Below are positions 17,515-27,013 of a stretch of DNA of 64,000 bases, in pieces. The notes beneath the pieces are model-generated. The model did no database searches. It was not told the DNA's origin and saw only the letters and a program-made list of their open reading frames with translations. Made by a program: the position numbers and the translations under genes. The stretch is from CAUPWF01 sp964367685 (GTDB lineage Bacteria; Bacillota; Clostridia; Lachnospirales; Lachnospiraceae): contig CAYIYM010000007.1 in the NCBI GenBank assembly GCA_964367685.1, positions 23,942 to 87,941 of the forward strand, in the 5' to 3' direction. The stretch's first letter is position 1. Each line of letters begins with the position of its first letter.

Positions 17515-18222
17515 TTATCTTAGGTTATTAATTACATTTTCTACTTCATCAGCCGTCTGTACCATCTTCAATGCATAAGAATATGCTCTCGACGCTTCTA
17601 TAACATTTGCCATTTCCTCCGCGGTGTCCACATTTGACATCTCCACAAATCCTTGTAATAATTTGCCCTCCGTACTAATTGTCGGTTGTCCATTTTTTGG
17701 CACTGCCTGAAATTCAGTATCGCCAGTACTATAAATTCCATCTGTATTTTCCAAGACAAAAATCCCTGGCTGACTGAATACTGTTTCTCCATTCAAGCGA
17801 ATTGGCTGTTGATTTGCATCTAACACGAGTTTATTATCTGCTGCCGCTAAATAAAATCCATCGTTTCTTTCGGATGCAAAGAAATGTCCTGCTCTTGTAT
17901 AGCAAATTTCATTGGTTAATGTGTCTTGCAACATAAACATGCCTTCTCCGTTAATCGCATAGTCTAACCGATTGCCGGTTGGATTCATGCCTCCCGATGC
18001 AAAGCTCGTATTGGTGTGACTTATATTCACTCCTGCACCTGCCACTAACTGCGTATCTTCCGCTTCTTCTGCTTTCATATTAATGTATAGTAAATCTTGA
18101 AATGCTGATGACTTACTTTTAAATCCAGTGGTATTTATATTCGCCATGTTATTAGCAACAACATTTAATTTCTCTTGCTGCGTCATAGCGCCTCTTGCTG
18201 CTGTATAAAAAGACATATCCAT
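17515..18222 (-). CDS. Flagellar hook-basal body protein (FlgG/FlhP type)
   Basis: 235 residues. N-terminal LNVVANNMANINTTGFKSKS, central hook-protein region with GEGMFML, and C-terminal VIEASRAYSYALKMVQTADEV are typical of rod/hook proteins of the FlgF/FlgG class. It follows a second member of the same class by 14 bp, like flhO-flhP in Bacillus. It probably forms part of the distal rod. Which of FlgF or FlgG it corresponds to is not settled. Start chosen at the ATG with GAGG 7 nt upstream. Confidence 0.9.
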   Translation of the reverse strand: MDMSFYTAARGAMTQQEKLNVVANNMANINTTGFKSKSSAFQDLLYINMKAEEAEDTQLVAGAGVNISHTNTSFASGGMNPTGNRLDYAINGEGMFMLQDTLTNEICYTRAGHFFASERNDGFYLAAADNKLVLDANQQPIRLNGETVFSQPGIFVLENTDGIYSTGDTEFQAVPKNGQPTISTEGKLLQGFVEMSNVDTAEEMANVIEASRAYSYALKMVQTADEVENVINNLR

Positions 18223-18236
18223 ATACTTACCTCACT

Positions 18237-18986
18237 TTACATTTGACCAAGCTTTGTTAACATTTTCCCTGTCATTTCATCGTACATTTTCAATATTTGC
18301 GCATTACTTGACAGTGCTCGCTGACTAGACATCATCGCTACCATTTCTTTTACACTATCTACATTGGATGATTCTATTGTATTTTGCATCACCGTTCCTG
18401 TTGCTGGAATCGGAGTACCTGTTGCCTTAAACACATTTCCACTATCTTTGCTAAGTTCCGCATCATAGTCAGCAAAATCAGCAATTGCTAACTTTCCCAA
18501 ATATTGATTCGATCTATTATTAAATATATTGCCTAATGAATCCGTTACAATATCGTCTGTTCCAACAAATATAGGACCCGTTTCACCTAATACTTGTCCT
18601 ACTCCCTCTAGCATTAAATACCCTGTGTCGTCTATGGAAAAAGATCCATTTCGAGTATACATCGGTCCATCATCTGTTTGGATTGTGAAAAATCCTTGCC
18701 CACGCATTGCAAAATCAAGCGTTCTTCCTGTTGGCTCTAATGCACCACTTACATAATCCGTATAGTTGCGATCGGCTGTTACAATCTTACCCATTCTTCC
18801 AAGTTCTTCTCCTTTTAATTCATGGGTATTATTTCGTGCGACCATTTCCTCTGCAAATGTGCTTACTATCATATTATCATTTTTGTATCCTGGAGTAGAT
18901 ACATTTACCATGTTATTACTAATTACATTCAAATTTCTTGTTTGAGTTAACATTCCTGATGTTAACGTATAAAATCCTTGAAACAT
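18237..18986 (-). CDS. Flagellar hook-basal body protein (FlgF/FlhO type)
   Basis: 249 residues beginning MFQGFYTLTSGMLTQTRNLN with VISNNMVNVSTPGYK, a rod-protein N-terminus; GQGFFTIQT is the usual central motif and the end (MMSSQRALSSNAQILKMYDEM) is the conserved C-terminal helix. Immediately downstream of fliA and upstream of a second rod gene, as in clostridial fla operons. Exported by the flagellar type III system. Confidence 0.9.
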   Translation of the reverse strand: MFQGFYTLTSGMLTQTRNLNVISNNMVNVSTPGYKNDNMIVSTFAEEMVARNNTHELKGEELGRMGKIVTADRNYTDYVSGALEPTGRTLDFAMRGQGFFTIQTDDGPMYTRNGSFSIDDTGYLMLEGVGQVLGETGPIFVGTDDIVTDSLGNIFNNRSNQYLGKLAIADFADYDAELSKDSGNVFKATGTPIPATGTVMQNTIESSNVDSVKEMVAMMSSQRALSSNAQILKMYDEMTGKMLTKLGQM

Positions 18987-18995
18987 AAGCCCTCC

Positions 18996-19781
18996 TTATT
19001 GCAATTCTTTGGTTAAGTAATCTTTTAATTTTACCAAAGCTTTTGCGTGTATTTGTGAAATCCGAGCTTCACTAATTTCGAGTACGGTTGCAATATCTTT
19101 CATATGTAATTCTTCCATATAATACAAGGAAACTACTAACTGTTCCTTCTCGTTCAGGCGCTCAATTCCTTGCACTAATATTTGTTTCATTTCGCCTTCC
19201 ATAAAATGTATTTCCGGCTGTTCCTCTGTATTTAAAGAGGGGATTTGGGTGTTACTATATTGTTCATTCCCTTCGTGCAACACCATATCCAAGGACAACA
19301 CTGAATGAAGTGCCATTTTCGATAGTATTTCCTCACATTTTCCCTTCTCTAAATCTAAGGATTCCGCAATTTCATCTATCGTTGGTTCATGCCCTTTTTC
19401 TGAATAATATTGATTCGCCATTTCCTCAATATTTTTGCTTATCTTCCTTGTATTTCTAGGCACCCAATCTTGCTTCCTTGCAATATCAATAATCATGCCT
19501 CTTATCCGTTTTGTAACAAATGTTTCAAATTTCACATGTTGATTTATTTCGTATCTGTCAATGGCTTGTAATAAAACAAGGACTCCCTCATTTACAATAT
19601 CCTCTAATTGGCTAAAACCAACATACACATTTCTCATTTGAATTGCTATACTTCGAACAATATAAAGGTACCTCATAACGAGTTCTTGCTTTAGCATAAG
19701 CTCTTTCGTTTCATGATACTCTAGAAATAACTCTTCATTTGTATAATCTGTTATTTGCCTTTGTACGTTGTCTTTTACCAT
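18996..19781 (-). CDS. fliA: Flagellar sigma factor FliA (sigma-28/SigD)
   Basis: 261 residues: region 2 (LVMRYLYIVRSIA, GVLVLLQAIDRYE, FETFVTKRIRGMIIDIARKQDWVPR) and region 4 (LNEKEQLVVSLYYMEELHMKDIATVLEISEARISQIHAKAL) identify a sigma-28 factor of the FliA/WhiG class. It should read the TAAA-N15-GCCGATAA promoters found before flgM, fliD and fliC in this window. In contrast to Bacillus, it follows flhA directly. Confidence 0.95.
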   Translation of the reverse strand: MVKDNVQRQITDYTNEELFLEYHETKELMLKQELVMRYLYIVRSIAIQMRNVYVGFSQLEDIVNEGVLVLLQAIDRYEINQHVKFETFVTKRIRGMIIDIARKQDWVPRNTRKISKNIEEMANQYYSEKGHEPTIDEIAESLDLEKGKCEEILSKMALHSVLSLDMVLHEGNEQYSNTQIPSLNTEEQPEIHFMEGEMKQILVQGIERLNEKEQLVVSLYYMEELHMKDIATVLEISEARISQIHAKALVKLKDYLTKELQ

Positions 19782-19791
19782 TTAAATTCCT

Positions 19792-21861
19792 CTATTCCAT
19801 TCTAATGTTTCCAATTGCCTGAATCTGAACATTGTCAGCGATTTCATTAAATGCAAGAACATATATAGTTGGATAGAATTGTTCTAACATTTTGTAAATA
19901 TAAGGCCGTATGACTTGACTTGTGAGGATGATTGTATCCTGAGACAATTCTTGGAATTTCTTCATCTCTTTTCCTAGTTGTGTAATCACACTCTGCATGA
20001 TTTCAGGACTAGTTGCAAGATAAATTCCTTGGTCGCTTCTTGCCATACACCCCACTAAATTCTTCTCCAATTCAGCGTCCAATGTCACGACATTTAATCT
20101 ACCATCCGTACAGAACTTTCTAGTAATGGTACGCTTAAGAGATGCTCGAATATTTTCCACAATTATAGTCATCTCTAGTCCACTTGCAGTTCCATCTGCA
20201 ACAAGTTCTAATATCGTTTCCATGTCTTTGATTGGAATACCTTCTTTTAATAAACTTACTAGGATTTTTTGGAAATTTCTAGCAGAAATCACGGACGGTA
20301 TTACTTCGCCCACCAACTCTGGAGAGGTTTTCTTTACATTTTCCAATAACTGCTCTACCTCTTGTCTTGTTAATAATTCATATGTAAATCGTTTAATGGT
20401 TTCGGATAAATGAGTAAGCATAACCGAAAGTGGATCAATAACTGTATATCCATATATTTCCGCCATTTCTTTGTTCTCTGGAAGAATCCACTTACTAGGA
20501 ATTCCATAAGCCGGCTCAATGGTCTCAATGCCATCTATATGCCCACTTGGTTTCAAAGGCTCTAGGGCCAAGAAATGATCGACTAATATTTCTCCTCTTG
20601 CAACTTCTTCTCCTTTGACCTTAACCACATATTGATTTGTATTTAAATTAGAGCTATCTCGTAGTCGGATAGAAGGAATTACAAATCCCATTTCTTGAGC
20701 ATATTGTCTTCGGAAAATCACGATACGATTAATCATTTTTCCTCCACTTGACTCGTCAATTAACGGAATTAAACTATATCCGAATTCCATTTCAATTGGC
20801 TCAACACCAATTAATGAGTATATATTATTTACATCTCTAAAATATTCTTCTTCAGATTCTGCAACAAGATTCTCTTCATTGTTTTTTCTATATTCTATAT
20901 CTGCCAATTCTAATGCATTTTCTCTTATTCTACGTTCTAAAACAATTCCACCAATAATGAATAATGCTGCTAGAAGAAACATTGGTAGCATTGGCATACC
21001 TGGGACTAGTGCTAATACAATTAGAACCACTCCTGTCAAGATAATTGCCCTAGGTTGTGCCAAAAATTGTGCTGACACATCTTCATTTAAGCTACCCTCA
21101 GATACTGCTCTTGTTACAATTAGCCCCGTTGCTGTGGAGATTAAAAGCGCTGGGATCTGTGATACTAATCCATCCCCTACTGTGGCAATTGAATATAAAG
21201 ATAATACTTCTGTCACAGAAAGATTGGATTCTATAATTCCTATAATAGATCCACCAATTAAGTTAACGACTGTAATTACAAGGGACATAATCGCATCCCC
21301 TTTTACAATCTTTGTTGCTCCATCCATAGCTCCATAAAAATCTGCTTCTCTTTGGATTTTAGAACGTCTCATTTTTGCATCATTTTCTGTAATTAAGCCG
21401 GAACTTAAATCTGCATCGATTGCCATCTGCTTTCCTGGCATTGCGTCTAATGTAAATCGTGCTGCAACTTCTGCCACACGTTCTGCACCTTTTGTAATAA
21501 CTAAAAATTGTACCAACACAATGATAAAAAAGATAATAATACCTACTACAACATTTCCCTGCAGAACAAATTCTCCGAAAGAACGAATAACTGCTCCTGC
21601 CTCCCCTTCTCGAGTTAGAATATTCCTTGTGGAAGAAACATTAATCCCTAATCGAAATAATGTGGTCACTAATAAGAGCGAAGGAAATATAGAAAATTCC
21701 AACGGTTCTTTTATATTCATACTAATAACCAAAATCATCATTGAGATTGCTATATTTATGATAATCGTTACATCCAACAAAAATGGTGATAGTGGAATAA
21801 TTATTAGTAATACGATGATTATTACAAAAATAGCTGTCGCATTATTGAGAATTCGCCTCAT
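19792..21861 (-). CDS. flhA: Flagellar export apparatus protein FlhA
   Basis: 689 residues from the ATG at 21861, which has AGGGGTG upstream and starts 1 bp after the flhB stop; an earlier in-frame ATG at 21894 lies inside flhB. About eight membrane helices in the first ~330 residues with the FHIPEP-type loop (GAERVAEVAARFTLDAMPGK, then MDGATKIVKGDAI) and a large cytoplasmic domain that docks substrates and chaperones. Core of the export gate with FlhB, FliP, FliQ and FliR. Confidence 0.96.
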   Translation of the reverse strand: MRRILNNATAIFVIIIVLLIIIPLSPFLLDVTIIINIAISMMILVISMNIKEPLEFSIFPSLLLVTTLFRLGINVSSTRNILTREGEAGAVIRSFGEFVLQGNVVVGIIIFFIIVLVQFLVITKGAERVAEVAARFTLDAMPGKQMAIDADLSSGLITENDAKMRRSKIQREADFYGAMDGATKIVKGDAIMSLVITVVNLIGGSIIGIIESNLSVTEVLSLYSIATVGDGLVSQIPALLISTATGLIVTRAVSEGSLNEDVSAQFLAQPRAIILTGVVLIVLALVPGMPMLPMFLLAALFIIGGIVLERRIRENALELADIEYRKNNEENLVAESEEEYFRDVNNIYSLIGVEPIEMEFGYSLIPLIDESSGGKMINRIVIFRRQYAQEMGFVIPSIRLRDSSNLNTNQYVVKVKGEEVARGEILVDHFLALEPLKPSGHIDGIETIEPAYGIPSKWILPENKEMAEIYGYTVIDPLSVMLTHLSETIKRFTYELLTRQEVEQLLENVKKTSPELVGEVIPSVISARNFQKILVSLLKEGIPIKDMETILELVADGTASGLEMTIIVENIRASLKRTITRKFCTDGRLNVVTLDAELEKNLVGCMARSDQGIYLATSPEIMQSVITQLGKEMKKFQELSQDTIILTSQVIRPYIYKMLEQFYPTIYVLAFNEIADNVQIQAIGNIRME

Positions 21862-21862
21862 G

Positions 21863-22924
21863 TTACACCCCTTTATTTTTAAGCTTATATACATAAACTA
21901 GTACTTCTGCAACTAATCCATAATACTCTTCTGGTATTTGACGATTAAGTTCCGTTGTTTTATATAGTCCACGTGCTAGAGGAACATTCTCTACAACCAC
22001 TACTTTATGTTCTTCTGCAACTGCTATAATACGAAGTGCTAATTCATCTTGTCCCTTTGCAATAACTACTGGCGCACTGTTTTTACTTGTGTCATATTTC
22101 AATGCCACTGCAAAATGCGTCGGGTTTCTGATAATTACATCTGCTTCTGGAACCGCTTGAATCATACGGTTTCTCGACATTTGTCTCTGCAGATTCTTTA
22201 CCCTACCTTTTATCTCCGGGTTACCCTCTGTCTGCTTAAATTCTTCCTTTATTTCTTGTTTTGACATCTTCAATTTCTTTTCATATTCCCACCTCTGATA
22301 TATATAATCAAAAATGGCCACTGCCACAAATGCAATGGTGACTCTAAGAACAATGGTCATCATCATTTCAAAGACAAACGCTACCGAGTTCTTAATGTCC
22401 ATGTCATACATCTTTACTATCTCATATAAAAATTCACTTAATAAAAAATACACTACAACAATTAATATAGATATCTTTATTAAGTTCTTTATTAACTCCA
22501 CTACTTTTTGTAATGAAAATAATTTTCGAATCCCTTTAATTGGATTGATTTTTTCCAATTTAGGTTTTAATACTTTGGTTGCAAATAGGAACTTTGTCTG
22601 CACCCCATTCATAATAATTCCAACCGCTGCACAAATTAACACAAAGGGCAACAAGGTTACAAGAAGTACACTTAACAACTCATTTCTTAATCCTGCAAGT
22701 ACCTCCAGTGTAAGTGTATCTGCTTCAGCTATCCGATCCATACAGCGACCTAAGAAGTACGTTATTCGTTCATACATCAGTGGAAATAGAAACTTTAATG
22801 TATAGAATCCAACGAGAATAAATACAACATTTACCACATCTGTACTCTTAAATACATTTCCTTCTTTTCGTTCATCCCGTCGCTTCTTGGGGGTGGCTTT
22901 TTCGGTTTTCGAATCATCTGCCAT
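21863..22924 (-). CDS. flhB: Flagellar export switch protein FlhB
   Basis: 353 residues: four membrane segments, then a cytoplasmic domain with the self-cleaving NPTH motif (Asn267-Pro268). Cleavage there, under FliK control, switches export from rod/hook to filament subunits. N-terminus SKTEKATPKKRRDERKEGN is typical. Between fliR and flhA. Confidence 0.96.
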   Translation of the reverse strand: MADDSKTEKATPKKRRDERKEGNVFKSTDVVNVVFILVGFYTLKFLFPLMYERITYFLGRCMDRIAEADTLTLEVLAGLRNELLSVLLVTLLPFVLICAAVGIIMNGVQTKFLFATKVLKPKLEKINPIKGIRKLFSLQKVVELIKNLIKISILIVVVYFLLSEFLYEIVKMYDMDIKNSVAFVFEMMMTIVLRVTIAFVAVAIFDYIYQRWEYEKKLKMSKQEIKEEFKQTEGNPEIKGRVKNLQRQMSRNRMIQAVPEADVIIRNPTHFAVALKYDTSKNSAPVVIAKGQDELALRIIAVAEEHKVVVVENVPLARGLYKTTELNRQIPEEYYGLVAEVLVYVYKLKNKGV

Positions 22925-22939
22925 AGTTCATCACATCCT

Positions 22940-23713
22940 TTAGATTGTAGCTATATTTAATAACCCCTGTATCGTATGCACCATATTCGCAATGACATCA
23001 TTTAGAAATGTTCCAATATGCGAAGACATTAGTGCATAAATTATAATTCCCATGATGACTCTTAATTGAATACTAAGTACGAATAAACTAATTTGCGGTA
23101 TTGTTTTTGCCATAATTCCTAATGCGATTTCTGTTAAAAACTCAAATGCAATAAAGGGTAATGCTAACTTCACTGCTAGGACGATACACTCAAGAAAAAT
23201 AACTAATATTGCATCTGCTGCTCGTGGACTAAAATTCACCTGTGAATAGGGTATCATTTCTTGGGATGTTACTAATATTTTGAAAACTGCCAAATGTCCA
23301 TCTACGGCAAAAAACAATAACATATAATATATTCTTAAAATATTACTACTTAAGGCTACTTGTGCATTTGTTTGTGCATCAAATACAGTTGCCATGGATA
23401 GCCCCATCTGAAAGTCAATTACCGTACCTGCATACATAGTAACCATTTCAAATAAATACATTACAAATCCCACTAAGAAACCAACTGCAAACTCTTTCAT
23501 CAAGAGAATGCCATACACTAATACTCCACTGACTTCTATCGCCTCTGTTTCTACTGTTGGTAATATCAGAAAAGAGAGTACCATTACAAGGCCCGCTTTA
23601 TACATTGACGGAATTTCATTTCGTCCAAATATTGGATTCAAAAAAACGAACCCTGACATTCTCATCATAATCAAAGAGAATATCATTACCTCATCCATTA
23701 GTAAAAAAGACAT
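22940..23713 (-). CDS. fliR: Flagellar export gate protein FliR
   Basis: 257 residues, very hydrophobic with about six membrane segments; motifs MRMSGFVFLNPIFG near the start and the acidic FEMVTMYAGTVIDFQMGL are FliR signatures. Part of the FliPQR gate. Gene order fliP-fliQ-fliR-flhB-flhA is standard. Confidence 0.95.
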   Translation of the reverse strand: MSFLLMDEVMIFSLIMMRMSGFVFLNPIFGRNEIPSMYKAGLVMVLSFLILPTVETEAIEVSGVLVYGILLMKEFAVGFLVGFVMYLFEMVTMYAGTVIDFQMGLSMATVFDAQTNAQVALSSNILRIYYMLLFFAVDGHLAVFKILVTSQEMIPYSQVNFSPRAADAILVIFLECIVLAVKLALPFIAFEFLTEIALGIMAKTIPQISLFVLSIQLRVIMGIIIYALMSSHIGTFLNDVIANMVHTIQGLLNIATI

Positions 23714-23724
23714 AACCCCACCTA

Positions 23725-23988
23725 CTATCCTGCAATATAACTAAATATTTGCCTCGCAAATTCTTGCAAAGTTGTCAACATAGAACTTCCCATTATAACT
23801 AAAACAAGTCCTACTACTATTAATTTGGGGACGAAGGTCAAGGTCTGCTCTTGGATTTGAGTAGCCGCTTGTAGAATAGAAATAACGATACCTAGTATCA
23901 TAGAAATGAGTAAAATTGGTGCTCCCAACCTTACTGTCAATATAAACATTTCGTGAAATATATCTAGTATCTCAGCTGTAGTTAACAT
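23725..23988 (-). CDS. fliQ: Flagellar export gate protein FliQ
   Basis: 87 residues, two membrane helices separated by a short polar loop (QAATQIQEQTLTFVPK), the FliQ signature. Normal length. Directly between fliP and fliR. Confidence 0.95.
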   Translation of the reverse strand: MLTTAEILDIFHEMFILTVRLGAPILLISMILGIVISILQAATQIQEQTLTFVPKLIVVGLVLVIMGSSMLTTLQEFARQIFSYIAG

Positions 23989-24001
23989 ACGCTACCCCCC
24001 G

Positions 24002-24664
24002 TCAGTGAATGAAACTTTTTGCAATACTTTCAAATAATAATTCCCATCCATTTACTGTTACAAATAACAATAACTTGAATGGCATGGCAATGGTTGCCGG
24101 TGGCAACATAATCATTCCCATTGACATCAGTGTACTAGACACAATGATATCTATTAGTAAAAACGGTAAATAAATCAGTAGTCCTGCTGTAAATCCCCGT
24201 TTTAGCTCATTAGCCATAAATGATGGTATAACAACAGTTAGAGGAAGTTCCTCTGGTTCTGTTATTTCTGTAATCCCAGCAAGCTCCACAAACAAATTTA
24301 GTGAACTTGGTTCTGTCTGCTCTAACATGAAGCGTTTCATAGAGACACTCGCCCTGTCTAAGGCAACTTCCTGGGTTATTTCCCCTGCTTGATAGGGGTC
24401 ATAGGCATCTGTTTTCATAGTCCCAATTACTGGACTCATAATAAATAAAGTCAAAAATAGTGCAATTCCTGTTAAGACAATATTTGGTGGTGTCTGTGGT
24501 GCTCCCATCGCCGTTCTAGTAAAAGAAAGGATAATGATAATTCTAACAAATGATGTCATCATTACAACAATGGATGGCAGGACCATCATAATTGTCATTA
24601 AAATTAATATATCAAGCGTAGGAACTTGGTCACCATTGATGTTAATCAAAGATTCTGTATTCAT
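24002..24664 (-). CDS. fliP: Flagellar export gate protein FliP
   Basis: 220 residues. Motifs MTSFVRIIIILSFTR, MGAPQTPPNIVLTGIALFLT and the final GMIMLPPATIAMPFKLLLF are characteristic of FliP. It lacks the cleaved signal peptide of enterobacterial FliP, as usual in this phylum. RBS AAGGAAGTAGGGGG precedes the ATG. Confidence 0.95.
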   Translation of the reverse strand: MNTESLININGDQVPTLDILILMTIMMVLPSIVVMMTSFVRIIIILSFTRTAMGAPQTPPNIVLTGIALFLTLFIMSPVIGTMKTDAYDPYQAGEITQEVALDRASVSMKRFMLEQTEPSSLNLFVELAGITEITEPEELPLTVVIPSFMANELKRGFTAGLLIYLPFLLIDIIVSSTLMSMGMIMLPPATIAMPFKLLLFVTVNGWELLFESIAKSFIH

Positions 24665-24668
24665 CCCC

Positions 24669-25004
24669 CTACTTCCTTTTCCCTAATTTTTCCATGATAG
24701 ATTGAAAGTTAAGTGGCTCTGCCATTTCTTGACTTTCATTCTTCATACTAGCTAATTCATCGGCGTTTAATTCTTTTAATACCGTAATCTGTGCCGAAGT
24801 AATTCCTAGCAACAAGTATGTATCGCCTGTTTGCACAATCGTCAACGAACGATCCTGACCTACTGGCACTTGATCCACTACATTCATATAATTTGATCTT
24901 GTTCTAAATCGCCCTATCTTCCCAATATTCTTGGTGCAATAATAAGATAAATAAAGAATTCCTACCACCACAACAAGCATCCCCAACATTGCTAATGCAT
25001 CCAT
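24669..25004 (-). CDS. fliO: FliO-like flagellar protein
   Basis: About 111 residues from the ATG at 25004 (RBS AGAGG, just after the fliY stop region); an earlier in-frame ATG at 25037 lies inside fliY. One N-terminal membrane helix (LAMLGMLVVVVGILYLSYY) and a cytoplasmic domain with VVDQVPVGQDRSLTIVQ, the FliO/FliZ pattern. FliO helps assemble the FliP ring. Between fliY and fliP. Confidence 0.85.
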   Translation of the reverse strand: MDALAMLGMLVVVVGILYLSYYCTKNIGKIGRFRTRSNYMNVVDQVPVGQDRSLTIVQTGDTYLLLGITSAQITVLKELNADELASMKNESQEMAEPLNFQSIMEKLGKRK

Positions 25005-25014
25005 TTGATAACCT

Positions 25015-26157
25015 CTATTCCCCCGAAGGAAGTTCATCTGCTAAAATTTCTGTAATTCTAATTCCAAAATTCTCGTCTACAACGACAACATCACCCTGTG
25101 CAATGCATTGGCCATTCACAAGTAAATCCACCTGCTCGCCTGCCAATTTATCTAATACTACAAGAGATCCTTTGTTAAACTCTAGTATATCCTTTACTAA
25201 CTTCTTTGTTCTTCCAATTTCAACTGAAATCTCAAGTGGGACACCCATAATTCTGTCCAAATTGGCCCCTTGGACTTCTCCTGAACCATCACTCGATAAA
25301 AAAGCTAGGTTCTGCACTGGAGAAACCGGAATCTTCTTTGGCGATGGTTCTGAGGCAGTTGTAGATGCTACTGTTCCATCTGGTTGCTGATTGATCATAC
25401 CCATCATCTCTTTCATGCTTTCCATCATTTGTGCCAAAGTTGGTTCTTCTGTTGATTCTGATTGAACACTACTTGATTCTTCTGTTGTATTTCCTTCTTC
25501 TGTTACAGAATCGGAATCTCCCGTTGGAAGAGACGCTTCGCTGTCCATATCTACATCCACATCAATGGCAGATGCTACATTTGACACAAGTTCTTTCACA
25601 CGCTCCACTTTCATCAGATTTACAAATTCGCATTCAATAGAGTCATTCAATGTCATCACAAAACTGATTTTTACAACACGATCTTCTTCTGCAAAATAGC
25701 GATCTCTAAATTCTTGTGCATCTTCTATATGAAAAATTGTTGGTGTTGAAATATTTACTGTGCGTCCAATCATTTCTGATAGTGCAGTTGCAGAAGCTCC
25801 CATCATCTGATTCATCACTTCACAAATGGCGCTTTCATTAATATTGTCTAATTCAAATTCTTCTTCTGCTATTGTCTTCTTTGTGAGTAATTCAATGATT
25901 CTTCTCGCGTCATTCTTCTTTAAGAACATAACGTTGCTGCCGTCTAACCCTTCAACATTTGCAATTTCGACACCAAGCTGTTCACCCAACTCATCGAAGT
26001 CAATATCTTTTGTTTCTTGTACTTGAACTTTGGGCGGCGAGATAATCACCTTAGTTTCAAGTAGTACCGAAAGTGCAGTTGCCGACGAACCCAAGCTTAT
26101 ACTTAGAATCTCCCCTATTGCATCGACTTCCATTGATTTCAAATTTTTATCGTCCAT
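25015..26157 (-). CDS. fliY: Flagellar switch protein FliY (CheC-FliN fusion)
   Basis: 380 residues. An N-terminal CheC/CheX-type phosphatase domain (1-200) with two active-site helices. The second (S109, E113, N116) is intact, while in the first the Asn of the ExxN motif is Ser (D12, E16, S19). A ~100-residue acidic linker follows, then a FliN surface-presentation domain (VPLEISVEIGRTKKLVKDIL) at the C-terminus. FliY forms the C-ring with FliM and FliG and dephosphorylates CheY-P. No CheY-binding EIDALL-type peptide is visible at its N-terminus. Confidence 0.94.
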   Translation of the reverse strand: MDDKNLKSMEVDAIGEILSISLGSSATALSVLLETKVIISPPKVQVQETKDIDFDELGEQLGVEIANVEGLDGSNVMFLKKNDARRIIELLTKKTIAEEEFELDNINESAICEVMNQMMGASATALSEMIGRTVNISTPTIFHIEDAQEFRDRYFAEEDRVVKISFVMTLNDSIECEFVNLMKVERVKELVSNVASAIDVDVDMDSEASLPTGDSDSVTEEGNTTEESSSVQSESTEEPTLAQMMESMKEMMGMINQQPDGTVASTTASEPSPKKIPVSPVQNLAFLSSDGSGEVQGANLDRIMGVPLEISVEIGRTKKLVKDILEFNKGSLVVLDKLAGEQVDLLVNGQCIAQGDVVVVDENFGIRITEILADELPSGE

Positions 26158-26190
26158 AATTATTTACCCTTCTTCTAACTATTCATAAGA

Positions 26191-26631
26191 TTATCGCCCT
26201 ATTTCAAGTGCCTTTTGCGCCATTTGTTTCATGGTATTAAATGAATTAATATTTGCCTCATATGATCTTGAAGCCGACATAGCATCTGTTGTTTCTTTCA
26301 CCATATCTATATTTGGATACATCACATATCCTTCTTCATTGGCATCTGGATGTGTCGGATCGTAAACTGCATTTAACTCCGTTTCGTCGTCTACAATTTC
26401 TGTAGCTACTACTCCACCGCTATTCCCAGCATTCATCTGATTCATAGAACGATTTAACACTGTACCAAAATCCTGTTTTTCCTCTAAAACCGTCATTTTT
26501 CTACGATAAGGTGTCCCATCTTCTGTCCTTGTTGTATCTATATTGGCAATATTATTTGCTACCACATCTAATCGCAATCTCTGTGCTGTCAACCCAGAAG
26601 CACTTATATTTAACGAACTTAAAAAAGACAT
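26191..26631 (-). CDS. flgC: Flagellar basal-body rod protein FlgC
   Basis: 146 residues beginning MSFLSSLNISASGLTAQRLR with VVANNIANIDTTRTEDGTPY, the FlgC signature, and ending in the conserved MSASRSYEANINSFNTMKQM helix. The ATG at 26631 has AGGAG at proper spacing; the ATG two codons earlier is too close. The gene normally lies between flgB and fliE, but here it sits between cheY and fliY, 12 kb away, while flgB and fliE adjoin each other. Confidence 0.94.
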   Translation of the reverse strand: MSFLSSLNISASGLTAQRLRLDVVANNIANIDTTRTEDGTPYRRKMTVLEEKQDFGTVLNRSMNQMNAGNSGGVVATEIVDDETELNAVYDPTHPDANEEGYVMYPNIDMVKETTDAMSASRSYEANINSFNTMKQMAQKALEIGR

Positions 26632-26655
26632 ATGCATTCTCCTATTCTTCTGATG

Positions 26656-27012
26656 CTATAAATTACGAGAAACAGATTCTAATATTCTATTTGGCTTAAA
26701 CGGCTTCACTACAAAATCTTTGGCACCTAGCTTAATAGATTCTATTACCATAGCTTCTTGCCCCATTGCTGAACACATCACTACTTTTGCATTGGGGTCA
26801 AAGGTTCGAATTGAACGTAAAGCTTCAATCCCGTTCTTCTTCGGCATGGTAATATCTAGTAACACAAGATCTGGTCGTTCTTTCTTATATACTTCCACTG
26901 CCATAACTCCATCTGCAGCTTCGCACATTTCACTCATGCCACCTTTCACTAAAATATCCTTGAGTACCATTCTCATAAAAGCTGCATCATCTACTATCAT
27001 AATCTTCGACAT
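26656..27012 (-). CDS. cheY: Chemotaxis response regulator CheY
   Basis: 118 residues, receiver domain only: D8/D9, phospho-acceptor D53 (LLDITMP), S81 and K103 (VVKPF) all present. CheY-P binds FliM and FliY to change motor rotation. Between fliM (2 bp) and flgC. It is the only soluble chemotaxis regulator in the window. Confidence 0.95.
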   Translation of the reverse strand: MSKIMIVDDAAFMRMVLKDILVKGGMSEMCEAADGVMAVEVYKKERPDLVLLDITMPKKNGIEALRSIRTFDPNAKVVMCSAMGQEAMVIESIKLGAKDFVVKPFKPNRILESVSRNL

Positions 27013-27013
27013 G

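Noticed and set aside
21862..21894. Earlier ATG for flhA
   Set aside because: It lies inside flhB and has no RBS; the ATG at 21861 has AGGGGTG and immediate coupling to the flhB stop.
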